From G965197405 sp965197405 (lineage in GTDB: Bacteria; Chloroflexota; Dehalococcoidia; Lucifugimonadales; JAGWBF01): 64,000 bases of DNA. The notes under the pieces are model-generated. The model saw only the letters and a list, made by a program, of their open reading frames with translations. It had not been told where the DNA came from and did not search any database. Positions 32,010 to 40,454 of this stretch are shown in pieces. The number at the start of each line of letters is the position of its first letter. Position 1 is the first letter of the stretch. The stretch spans positions 2,604,001-2,668,000 of the forward strand of contig OZ240206.1 of assembly GCA_965197405.1 (NCBI GenBank), written 5' to 3'. Made by a program: the position numbers and the translations under genes.

Positions 32010-34595
32010 TCACTCGAAGCTGGTCACGAGGTCATCCTGGGTCAGCAATAGACCCGGGGCAGCCCCATTGAGGGCAGCCAGGGCCTGGTCGCGCAACTCG
32101 GGCGTAATCTGGTCCGGGTCGGCCTCGAGGTAGGCGACGATTGTGTCATTGGAAGCCGGGTTGGCCTTGGCGACGTCAGGCTGAATGGACTGGTAGAACG
32201 CCAGGGCTTCGACCTGGTGGGTCCCCAAACTGTCGTGGTCGCCGGCCTGTGCGTCATCCAGCACCCGTCCGATGTACCTGACGGTGCTGAGGTAGAAGAT
32301 GGCGTTGAAGCGAGAGTAGACTTGTTGGGCGGCAGCCTCGCAAGCAGGGGCGTCAGCGTTGTCTGCTGCCTGCCGCACCAGTTCCATAGCCTGGCGGAGG
32401 GGGATGTCAATGGTGCCTTGCCGGCCGAAGTTGTTCTCGCGTGCCTGGGCGGTCGCCGCCAGGGAGTTGGGATATTCGCCGTTGACCTCCTCGCCTACGT
32501 AGGCGGCCCAGCCCTCATCCACGTCACCTGAGTCCAAGTCAGCGCAGCCCGCAATCATATAGTGCTTGGACCAGTGATAGATAATTCTGAGGAGGCCTTT
32601 GTTTATGGCCTGGCGCCGCTGGGCATCGGTGTAATCCTCCGCTTCTCTGCGCCCGCGTACAACGTTCTCAATCGTGTCGTCGAGGAAGGTGTCAGACCCG
32701 TAGAACTCGGCTGCGTCGGAATACTCCTCAGCCCGTTCGGAGCCGGTAGCAAAGCTCTGTAGGGATTTGCTCCGGGGGCCGATGCGGGTATGCATTCCAG
32801 CCTCGTACAACAACCATATCTCTGCTGCGGGCAAGGGCTTACCCTCGTTGATCACGTTGGTCAGGGCGGCTATCTCCTGGTAATCCGTGGAGATCTTCTG
32901 ATAATGCTCCCGGTTGGTTGTGGGAGCGTAGTAGCCGTCAGACTTGGTGGGGCCGCTAGTCTCGAGTGGGAGGCCCACCGGGATGAACACGCTGGAGGAG
33001 CTGGAGGAGGTGGCTATTGGGCCGGTGTAGGGGGACGCGACGTCGCTGGCCCCGGCGCCTGTATCGGCATCAAAGCTGGTTATGAGGTCATCCTGGGTCA
33101 GCAGTATACCCGAGGCAGCCCCATTGAGGGCAGCCAGGGCCTGGTCGCGCAACTCGGGCGTAATCTGGTCCGGGGCGGCCTCGAGGTAGGCGACGATTGT
33201 GTCATTGGAAGCCGGGTTGGCCTTGGCGACGTCAGGCTGAATGGACTGGTAGAACGCCAGGGCTTCGACCTGGTGAGTCCCCAAACTGTCGTGGTCGCCG
33301 GCCTGTGCGTCATCCAGCACCCGTCCGATGTACCTGACGGTGCTGAGGTAGAAGATGGCGTTGAAGCGAGAGTAGACTTGTTGGGCGGCAGCCTCGCAAG
33401 CAGGGGCGTCACCGTTGTCGGCTGCCTGCCGCACCAGTTCCATGGCCTGGCGGAGGGGGATGTCAATGGTGCCTTGCCGGCCGAAGTTGTTCTCGCGTGC
33501 CTGGGCGGTCGCCGCCAGGGAGTTGGGATATTCGCCGTTGACCTCCTCGCCGACGTAGGCGGCCCAGCCCTCATCCACGTCACCTGAGTCCAAGTCAGCG
33601 CAGCCCGCAATCATATAATGCTTGGACCAGTGATAGATAATTCTGAGGAGGCCTTTGTTTATGGCCTGGCGCCGCTGGGCATCGGTGTAGTCCTCCGCTT
33701 CTCTGCGCCCGCGTACAACGTTCTCAATCGTGTCGTCGAGGAAGGTGTCAGACCCGTAGAACTCGGCTGCGTCGGAATACTCCTCAGCCCGTTCGGAGCC
33801 GGTGGCAAAGCTCTGTAGGGATTTGCTGCGGGGACCGATGCGGGTGTGCATACCCACTTCGTAAAGAAGCCATATCTCTGCTGCGGGCAAGGGCTTACCC
33901 TCGTTGATCACGTTGGTCAGGGCGGCTATCTCCTGGTAATCCGTGGAGATCTTCTGATAATGCTCCCGGTTGGTTGTGGGAGCGTAGTAGCCGTCGGACT
34001 TGGTGGGGCCGCTGGTCTCGAGTGGGAGGTTCACTGGGATGAACAGGCCCCTGGTTTCGCCTGGCCCGGATACCGTGCCGGTCCCTGTTCCGGTCATAGT
34101 ACCGGTCCCGGTGGCTGTTACGGCGCCGGTCCCTGTTCCGGTCATGGTGCCGGTCCCGGTGGCTGTTACGGCGCCGGTCCCTGTTCCGGTCATGGTGCCG
34201 GTCCCGGTGGCTGTTACGGTGTCGGTCCCTGTTCCGGTCATAGTACCGGTCTCGGTGGCTGTTACGGTGCCGGTCCCTGTTCCGGTCATGGTACCGGTCC
34301 CGGTGGCTGTTACGGTGTCGGTCCCTGTTCCGGTCATGGTACCGGTCCCGGTGGCTGTTACGGTGTCGGTCCCTGTTCCGGTCATGGTACCGGTCCCGAT
34401 GGCTGTTACGGTCCCTGTCCCCGTGCCTGTCCCGGTCGCGCTCACAGACCCCGTCTCACTTTCTATGACCCTGATTCCGGGCCGGTCTTCGCCGTCGCCG
34501 TCGCCGCAGGCCGCGATTAACAGCAACAGGAGGACCGCCACTCCGGCGACCCAGAGATAAATCTTGCTGCCCCTCGGCTTGATACCGTCTCGCAT
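32010..34595 (-). CDS. lipoprotein with two near-identical domains and a Thr-Gly repeat stalk; possible FEA1-like iron-binding protein
   Basis: About 861 aa. The signal segment LLLLLIAACGDGD has a lipobox, so it should be membrane-anchored. Residues about 50-165 are a low-complexity stalk of seven 16-residue TVTATGTGTMTGTGTD-type units. Then come two ~320-aa domains (about 185-505 and 537-861), nearly identical, joined by a Ser-rich linker. Each has RRQAINKGLLRIIYHWSKHY, DEGWAAYVG, SLAATAQARENNFG and VEALAFYQSIQP. This pattern recalls the algal FEA1/ISIP2a (Pfam low-iron-inducible periplasmic protein) family as I remember it. That, and the Fe(III)-binding gene next in the operon, suggest iron capture. 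This assignment is a hypothesis. I prefer the second ATG (34595) because AGGAGGG is at better spacing. Confidence 0.55.
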   Translation of the reverse strand: MRDGIKPRGSKIYLWVAGVAVLLLLLIAACGDGDGEDRPGIRVIESETGSVSATGTGTGTGTVTAIGTGTMTGTGTDTVTATGTGTMTGTGTDTVTATGTGTMTGTGTGTVTATETGTMTGTGTDTVTATGTGTMTGTGTGAVTATGTGTMTGTGTGAVTATGTGTMTGTGTGTVSGPGETRGLFIPVNLPLETSGPTKSDGYYAPTTNREHYQKISTDYQEIAALTNVINEGKPLPAAEIWLLYEVGMHTRIGPRSKSLQSFATGSERAEEYSDAAEFYGSDTFLDDTIENVVRGRREAEDYTDAQRRQAINKGLLRIIYHWSKHYMIAGCADLDSGDVDEGWAAYVGEEVNGEYPNSLAATAQARENNFGRQGTIDIPLRQAMELVRQAADNGDAPACEAAAQQVYSRFNAIFYLSTVRYIGRVLDDAQAGDHDSLGTHQVEALAFYQSIQPDVAKANPASNDTIVAYLEAAPDQITPELRDQALAALNGAASGILLTQDDLITSFDADTGAGASDVASPYTGPIATSSSSSSVFIPVGLPLETSGPTKSDGYYAPTTNREHYQKISTDYQEIAALTNVINEGKPLPAAEIWLLYEAGMHTRIGPRSKSLQSFATGSERAEEYSDAAEFYGSDTFLDDTIENVVRGRREAEDYTDAQRRQAINKGLLRIIYHWSKHYMIAGCADLDSGDVDEGWAAYVGEEVNGEYPNSLAATAQARENNFGRQGTIDIPLRQAMELVRQAADNADAPACEAAAQQVYSRFNAIFYLSTVRYIGRVLDDAQAGDHDSLGTHQVEALAFYQSIQPDVAKANPASNDTIVAYLEADPDQITPELRDQALAALNGAAPGLLLTQDDLVTSFE
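32019..34044. repeat. tandem duplication, two ~970-bp copies 1056 bp apart
   Basis: 32019-32988 and 33075-34044 are direct repeats of high identity, offset by 1056 bases (352 codons, so in frame). They encode the two domains of the lipoprotein. Differences are scattered single bases, many silent. Confidence 0.9.
34074..34409. repeat. 48-bp minisatellite, about seven units
   Basis: About seven tandem copies of a 48-bp unit built from CCGGTCCCTGTTCCGGTCAT-type sequence. They encode the Thr-Gly stalk on the minus strand. Units are nearly identical, so copy number probably varies between strains. Confidence 0.9.
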
Positions 34596-34712
34596 TGCCA
34601 TATCCCTCCTAATATATGTTTAGCCTTGTTAGCCCTGCCCCGCAGAATCCGCCGGGTTCGCCGGCGCGTCCGCCAACGTATCCGCCGATGCATCTGGACG
34701 CGGTCTGCGGGG

Positions 34713-37700
34713 TCACGCGCTCAGCAGTTGCCTCGCCATCGCCACCGGCACTCGCCACAGGTACTTGATGCTGATGAAGGACTTCCCCTTGGTGCGGTAG
34801 CTGTACGAGATGGGGACTTCGCGCATTCGCATTCCTTTCTTGAGAAGGTCCAGGGTCAACACCTGGGCGTAGTTGTAGTCGTGGATGATCTCGGCACACT
34901 CCAGGGCGCGCCGGGAAAAGGCCCGGAATCCCGTCTGCCCGTCGGTGATTCGACGCCCGGAAGCGAGGCACAGCAGCCCGGTGAAAACAAGATTGGCAAC
35001 CAGGCGGAGGACAGGCTGGCGCTCGCGAGACCCCAGATAGCGCGAACCCAGAACGTAATCCGCCTCTCCGGCCTCGATGGGCTTCAGCAGGTCCGGAATC
35101 TGCTCCGGCGGGTACTCGCCGTCGGCGTCTATGTAAACGGCGGCCCGGGCGTCCATGTTCCTCGCCGCCGCCATGCCGCTTCTGAGAGCGGCCCCCAACC
35201 CCCGGTTGCTGGAATGGCAGACTACCAGGTCCGCCCCGTGCCGCCGGGCAACGTCGGCGCTCCCGTCCGTCGAGCCGTCGGCGACTACGATGATACGCAT
35301 ATTGGGGACCTGCCCGGTGGGCATCCGGGCCAGGGTGCCGGGGAGGTTTTCAGCTTCGTTATGGGCCGGAACAATTACGGCCAATGGCTTCGATTCTTCG
35401 GCGTCTTCAGCGACGGCCAACACCTGCCCCACCGACTGCGACGGCGGTCGCGCTCCCAGAAAGTAGGCTATGGTGGGCGCTACGTCCATGACGGACCGGG
35501 GTCCGTCGGACGGGCCGGTCCTGTCCACGCCCGCGCCCCACATGATGCAGGGGACATAGGTCTCCTCGGGACTCATGTGCCCATGCCCGCCAATGCCGAT
35601 ACCCTGGCCGTGGTCCGACGTAACCAGCACAGTAGCATCGTCGAGGTAGCCGCGTCGTTGACACCAACCGAGAAACTCCTCGATGATCCCGTCAGTCGCC
35701 TCGATTTTCGAGAGGTACTCTGCGTTATAGCTGCCCCGGGCATGTCCCGTCTGGTCTACGCTCAGCAGTTGGACAACCAGTAGGTCCGGCTCGTCGCGCT
35801 CCATAACGGCGCGGGCCCTGGAAATCAGGGCGTCGTCAATGTCGTCGTTGTGCGTGACGGCGGTCACCGTCTCCACGTTTTCGCCGAATGCGTCCACCAG
35901 GTGCGCGATGCCCACCAGCTTGCCCCTCATGCCCGAGTCCCGGAGGGAGTCGAAAATGGACTCGCACTTCACTCCCAGATTGGGGACGAAGTTGCTGCGC
36001 ATGCCGTGGACCTTGGGCGGCGCTCCGGTAAACATGGAGCTGAAGCCGGTGACGGTCCGGGCGGGATAAACGGTCGCCGTGTTGACATAATCCACTCCCT
36101 CCCGGCGAAGGCGGTCTATGCACGGGGTGTTCGCTTCCAGCAGCCGGTCCGCCCGGCAGCCGTCTATGACAATGGCGATGAACCGTCTGCACCGGCGATG
36201 GCCGCCTTCGGCGACGAGGCGCGTGGGGGCCAGGGACGGAGCGGGAGGCCAGGTGAAGAACCATTGGTGGACCAGCACGGCGGCCACGCCCAGCCCCAGG
36301 ACAAACCCCTCCACGGCGACCACTGTGTCCAGGCCGGGGCGTTCGACCATTGCCTGAAAGGCGAGGACCAGCAGCAGGGTCTTCGGTATCTGCTCCAGGA
36401 AGTTGCCGCTGGTGGGGTCCGGGTTCTCCAGCACAAGCCGCCAGAATCTCGTGAAATTGGTCCAGGGGGTGCCGATGCGCAGGTGGTAGTAGACCGTGCC
36501 CCAGAGGAAAATCGTGAAGGTCAAATAGAGACCCAGCACCCAGGCCACTGCCGCCAGGTCCATGAAGCGAAAGGCCGCGAGGAACAGCCCCAGGAAGAGC
36601 CACAATACAATCCGCAGCTTGAGGGGGAAATCAAACCGGTAGAAGAGCAGGAAGAGAGGGACCAGGGCGACAAGGGCAACCCCCGCCTTGGGCCAGTAAC
36701 CGGCGTCGGTCAGGTGGGGCAGGCTCAGCAGACCCAGAATGCCTATAACGAACACGGGAGTGAAGGGCTTGCCTTCGTTGAACACGTTCCAGAGACGGGC
36801 TGCGGCGACTTCAAAGCGCGATGCGGCCTTGGAGCCGTCGGCTGACCCGCGAAGAACACTCAGCGGGTTCAATTCCGGCAGCTTTTTGACCGCGGTGAGG
36901 GTGAAAGCCAGGGCCACGGTGTAGGAGTAGGCGAACTTCAGGCCGTGGGTGGCCACTGCCAGGGCCAACCCTTCCTGCCACGGCACTCCGTGAGCGTACA
37001 GCGCCCCGGTCATTACGGCCTCATACACGCCTATTCCTCCTGGGGTCACGTGGAACACCTGGAACAGGATGGTAAAGGCGGTGACTGCAACGGCGGCGGC
37101 AATCGAAAGCTCGACCCCGAGGGCCTTTGCCGCAACGATGATTACCCCGGCTTCCAATACCCAGCTGGGGAGCGTCCACAGCGCGGCGTGGGCAACCTGC
37201 CGGCCAGACACCTGTCTGAGCTGGGACTGTAGCACGTCGAACCGGGAGCGCAGAGGCCCTGGCAACCAATCGTACATGCGGCGCCGGCGTATAAGGACCA
37301 GGACCGCTCCGCTTCCGAAGATGATCACCGCCGGCAATGCCAGCCCTTGCAGCCAGACCCCTCCCTCTCCGGTGGAAAGCGAGACTATGGGGCCAACGAC
37401 GGCAGCAATGGCCAGCAGGGCTGCAAAGTCCAGGACTCGCGCGATGGCGGTCGTGGTTGCGGATTCCGCCATCGGGACTCCGAATCTCCCCGCTAGCAGG
37501 AAGCGAACAAACTCGCCCAGCTTGAACGGCGCAAGGTGGTTCACCAGCAGTCCGGCCTGTAGGGAAACAAACAGTTGGAAAATGCCCGTCCGGTGTACGA
37601 TCAGCGCCTGCCATGCGACCGCTCTCAACCAGAACGCGCCCGTGTATGTGAGCACCAGCACGGCCAGCAGCCACGGTTCGCCCCCGAACTCCCGCAGCGC

Positions 37701-37880
37701 CGCTTTCAACTGTGCCCAATCGGCAAAAAAAGCCACCAGGAGAGAAGCAGCGCCAACAAAGACCAGCGAGAGAATGACGCGGGAAACCGGGACCGTGGGA
37801 CGTTTGACCGGAGGAAATTCCGGAGCAATCATTTCCTGATGAGATGACGCTGTGCTATAGTGTGAGTGTGTCGAGTCCAT
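34713..37880 (-). CDS. three-part membrane protein: flippase-like domain, phosphodiesterase/phosphatase, GT2 glycosyltransferase
   Basis: 1055 aa. Residues about 20-345 form a multi-helix domain of the lysylphosphatidylglycerol synthase/AglD membrane family (FVSLQAGLLVNHLAPFKLGEFVRFLLAGR, VTPGGIGVYEAVMTG). About 370-550 adds more membrane helices. About 560-830 is an alkaline-phosphatase-superfamily type I phosphodiesterase: FIAIVIDGCRADR (metal Asp), NTATVYPARTVTGFSSMFTG with Thr nucleophile, VTSDHGQG and GGHGH. About 835-1055 is a dolichyl-phosphate-mannose-synthase-like GT2 domain (AVIVPAHNEAENLPGTLARM, YIDADGEYPPEQIPDLL, GSRY). It may make and translocate a polyprenyl-phosphate sugar or process a glycolipid. 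A promoter with TTGACA/TATATA lies upstream. Confidence 0.87.
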   Translation of the reverse strand: MDSTHSHYSTASSHQEMIAPEFPPVKRPTVPVSRVILSLVFVGAASLLVAFFADWAQLKAALREFGGEPWLLAVLVLTYTGAFWLRAVAWQALIVHRTGIFQLFVSLQAGLLVNHLAPFKLGEFVRFLLAGRFGVPMAESATTTAIARVLDFAALLAIAAVVGPIVSLSTGEGGVWLQGLALPAVIIFGSGAVLVLIRRRRMYDWLPGPLRSRFDVLQSQLRQVSGRQVAHAALWTLPSWVLEAGVIIVAAKALGVELSIAAAVAVTAFTILFQVFHVTPGGIGVYEAVMTGALYAHGVPWQEGLALAVATHGLKFAYSYTVALAFTLTAVKKLPELNPLSVLRGSADGSKAASRFEVAAARLWNVFNEGKPFTPVFVIGILGLLSLPHLTDAGYWPKAGVALVALVPLFLLFYRFDFPLKLRIVLWLFLGLFLAAFRFMDLAAVAWVLGLYLTFTIFLWGTVYYHLRIGTPWTNFTRFWRLVLENPDPTSGNFLEQIPKTLLLVLAFQAMVERPGLDTVVAVEGFVLGLGVAAVLVHQWFFTWPPAPSLAPTRLVAEGGHRRCRRFIAIVIDGCRADRLLEANTPCIDRLRREGVDYVNTATVYPARTVTGFSSMFTGAPPKVHGMRSNFVPNLGVKCESIFDSLRDSGMRGKLVGIAHLVDAFGENVETVTAVTHNDDIDDALISRARAVMERDEPDLLVVQLLSVDQTGHARGSYNAEYLSKIEATDGIIEEFLGWCQRRGYLDDATVLVTSDHGQGIGIGGHGHMSPEETYVPCIMWGAGVDRTGPSDGPRSVMDVAPTIAYFLGARPPSQSVGQVLAVAEDAEESKPLAVIVPAHNEAENLPGTLARMPTGQVPNMRIIVVADGSTDGSADVARRHGADLVVCHSSNRGLGAALRSGMAAARNMDARAAVYIDADGEYPPEQIPDLLKPIEAGEADYVLGSRYLGSRERQPVLRLVANLVFTGLLCLASGRRITDGQTGFRAFSRRALECAEIIHDYNYAQVLTLDLLKKGMRMREVPISYSYRTKGKSFISIKYLWRVPVAMARQLLSA

Positions 37881-37939
37881 TTTAGAGTGTCTTGTAATCG
37901 CTTAAAAATTAGTATATAGTTACTAAAATATTTAGAGGA

Positions 37940-37968
37940 TATATAGCACAGATGTGATGGTCTGTCAA
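37940..37968 (-). promoter_or_regulatory. promoter of the three-part membrane protein gene
   Basis: Minus-strand perfect TTGACA (37963-37968), 17-base spacer, TATATA (37940-37945), about 55 bases upstream of the ATG in an A+T-rich divergent intergenic region shared with the UDP-glucose dehydrogenase gene. Confidence 0.65.
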
Positions 37969-38094
37969 GCTCTGATATATCCGAGTATTACGGATGCAAC
38001 GCGCAGGCGCTGAGGACGTTGCGAGCAACCCATTCCTGCGGTCCAGGCGCGGCGGAAAATATGGAACACCGAAATGACGGGGAGGAGGCCACAA

Positions 38095-38703
38095 TTGAGA
38101 ATCACGGTGCTGGGACTCGGCCATCTGGGGATGGTGGCTGCCAGTGGACTGGCTATGGCGGGCCACGAAGTGACGGGGATAGACATCAATGACCGGGCCA
38201 TCGAGAAGCTGAGGGCGGGTGAGGCGCCCATCTACGAGCCGGGTCTTGATGAGTGGGTGGCCTCCGGTGTTGACCGGGGCAGTCTACGCTTCTTTCACCT
38301 GGACGAGTTCGACGGGCGCTTGGGCGATGTTGTCCTGATCGCCACGGGCACGCCGGCGGCTGAAAGCGGGGAGGCCGACCTGCGCCAGGTACGGTCCGCA
38401 TTGGCCTGGATCAAAAGCTTCAGGCCTCGGAATCTTGTCCTTGTGATGAAGAGCACCGTTCCCCCGGGCACCGGCCTGGCGGTCCTGCGGCAAGATTTGA
38501 AGGGAATGGACGTTGACTACGTTGCCAACCCCGAGTTCCTCCGAGAAGGACGGGCATTGGAAGACTGGAAGTCCCCTGGCCGCATCGTGGTCGGGGCCGA
38601 TGCCGGCTCCGGCGAAGCCGTCGCCGTCGTGAAGAAGATGTACTCAGGGATCACGGCCCCCTACCTGGTAACAGACATCACCAGTGCAGAGATGATTAAG
38701 TAA
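38095..38703 (+). pseudogene. ugd: UDP-glucose 6-dehydrogenase, 5' fragment, interrupted by IS5-family element
   Basis: About 202 codons encode the N-terminal NAD domain of the UDP-glucose/GDP-mannose dehydrogenase family: ITVLGLGHLGMVAASGLAMAGH, GIDIN, ESGEADLRQ, MKSTVPPGTG and VANPEFLREGRALEDW. The TTG at 38095 has GGGGAGGAGG at good spacing, better than the ATG at 38074. The frame runs to AEMIK and then stops at a TAA made by the insertion. The continuation YANNAFLATR lies at 39619. The enzyme would oxidise UDP-glucose to UDP-glucuronate; the catalytic Cys is in the other fragment, so this piece alone cannot work. Confidence 0.9.
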
Positions 38704-39614
38704 CTATCTCAAATTAGCGAGGCTCCATAGGCGGCGGTACCAGATAAGGGCGCAAGCCAATTGAAGCAGGCCCAGGTAATTGGTGGGCTTCTTATCGTAG
38801 CGCACCAGTATCGCCCGGCACTTGGACAGCCAGCCCAGGGTGCGTTCCACCACCCACCGCCGGGCCGGGTGGGTTTTCTCGCCCGATTGGTCCAATTTCT
38901 CTTCGCCAATACGCCGGATATGAGGCTGGTATCCGGCGTCGGCGACGGTCACGTGGCCGGTGGGATTGTCATACCCCTTGTCCAGGCACAGGTTTTGGAC
39001 CCCTTCCGGCCGGTCCACCACTATGCTCTCCAGCGTCGGCCTAAGGAGTTTCGTATCGTGGACATTGGCTCCGGCCACCACCACGCTCAGTGGCCCGCCG
39101 GCCGCGTCGACCAGGATGCTCTTCTTGCTCCCAGCCTTGCCCCGGTCCGTGGGATTGCGTCCAATGGCGCCCCCCCAAAACGCGCTTTTCCCATGGAGCA
39201 ATCGGCCGACTGCCATTCCCAGTTTACGCCGTCCAATTCCTGGCATTCTTCGATCAAGGCAGCCCAGATGCCATCCAGTACCCCACGCTCTACCCAACGC
39301 TGGAAGGTCCGGTGGATGGTGCTGTCATCCCCCAGTTCCTTGGGCAAGTGGTTCCATTGGCAGGAACTGCGCATACGGAAGATGACCCCTTCCAGCATCT
39401 TGCGCTGGTCCACCCTTTTGCGCCCCTTCGCCTTGGGCGGGTCCAACTCCAAAATCACGGGTTCGATTCGCTCCCACAGGCCATCGGATATTTCCCATAT
39501 CGTTGGCAGAGTCTCGCTCTTTCCCATCATCCACCACCACATGCGTTTCCCCTATCTTAACCGAACCCCCTACGTTTTCTCCCTTTCAGACCAATCCTAT
39601 TTTGAGATAGTTTC
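38700..39614 (-). mobile_element. IS5-family insertion sequence (915 bp) with TAA target duplication
   Basis: Ends are inverted repeats: G(T/A)AACTATCTCAAA(T/A)TAG at 38700-38717 and its complement at 39597-39614. TAA occurs on both sides (38697-38699 and 39615-39617), the TNA type of 3-bp duplication of the IS1031/ISL2 part of the IS5 family. Removing the element and one TAA rejoins ATT-AAG-TAC in frame and restores a complete UDP-glucose dehydrogenase. Confidence 0.92.
38704..39527 (-). CDS. IS5-family transposase, two overlapping frames
   Basis: The upstream frame (39527 to 39087) has the N-terminal domain MGKSETLPTIWEISDGLWERIEP, RMRSSCQWNHLPKELGDDSTIHRTFQRW and the first Asp in QSADCS. 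The downstream frame (to 38704) has IGRNPTDRGKAGSKKSILVDAAG, the second Asp in NLCLDKGYDN and the Glu in RRWVVERTLGWLSKCR. Frames join near a T4G7 run on the coding strand (C7 at 39170-39176, A4 at 39177-39180), a slippery site as in many IS5 elements. With a frameshift the protein would be about 275 aa, a normal length. Confidence 0.88.
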
Positions 39615-39618
39615 TAAG

Positions 39619-40437
39619 TACGCAAACAATGCCTTTCTGGCGACCCGGGTCTCCTTCATCAACGAAATCGCTTCCCTCTGTGACCAGGTTGGAGCCTCCA
39701 TAGATGCCGTGAGCAAGGGCCTGGCAATGGATGCCAGGACGGGAGACAGAATCCACGCCGGCGTTGGATACGGGGGGTCGTGCTTCCCGAAAGACGTCCG
39801 GGCGCTTGACTATTTGGCGCTGACGAGCGGGTTCAAGCTGGACCTGCTGAGGTCGGTAATCACCATCAACAAACGCCAGCGTTTGCTGCCGCTAGACAGG
39901 CTTCAGGACCGGTTCCCCGGGGCCATGACCGGATTGAACGTAGGTGTGTTGGGACTGGCTTTCAAGCTCGGCACGAATGATGTCCGAGACGCCCCATCCC
40001 TGGACGTGATTAACGCCTTGGTCGAAGAAGGGGCGAGGGTCCGGGCCTTCGATCCCCAGGCTAACGGGCCTGCCCGCGAGCTGCTTCCGCCCAGCGTCGC
40101 TTTCGTGGACCGCCCGGAGGAAACCGCTCGGGGAGCCGAGGCGTTGATACTTCTGACCGAGTGGGCCGAGATAGTCGAGGCGGATTGGGCGGCTATAGCC
40201 AGTGATATGTGCCCCCCCAGGTTCGTGTTCGACGGCAGAAACGCCCTCGACGCTGAGCTTATGGCCCGCCTCGGGTTTGAGTACAATGGCGTGGGCAGAG
40301 GTCGCGTTGATACCGGGGCGGTCCGGAGCCGCGCGCATCTGGAATCCCGCTCTGCACCAGTGACGAAAATGGCGAATCGCCGGCAGAGGCCCAGGTTGAC
40401 CCGTGGAGCGAGGCAGCCGGCATCCCGCACAGGCTAG
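39619..40437 (+). pseudogene. ugd: UDP-glucose 6-dehydrogenase, 3' fragment
   Basis: About 272 codons continue the dehydrogenase in frame after the insertion: YANNAFLATRVSFINEIASLCDQVG, the catalytic Cys in GVGYGGSCFPKDVRAL, and the UDP-binding C-terminal domain (VGVLGLAFKLGTNDVRDAPSLDVI, EYNGVGRG). No start codon with a ribosome site lies near its beginning, so it is probably not translated as a working protein. The coding frame is otherwise undamaged, suggesting a recent insertion. The tail after EYNGVGRG (about 44 basic residues) is not usual for the family. Confidence 0.88.
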
Positions 40438-40454
40438 AACAGATAGTCAACGAT

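Noticed and set aside
34074..34409. Possible CRISPR array
   Set aside because: Units are contiguous 48-bp repeats without unique spacers, inside a coding frame.
33846..34560. Plus-strand open frames rich in Gly-Cys or Pro-Val over the repeat tract
   Set aside because: They are mirror readings of the 48-bp repeats that encode the Thr-Gly stalk on the minus strand, which has a ribosome site, lipobox and full-length frame.
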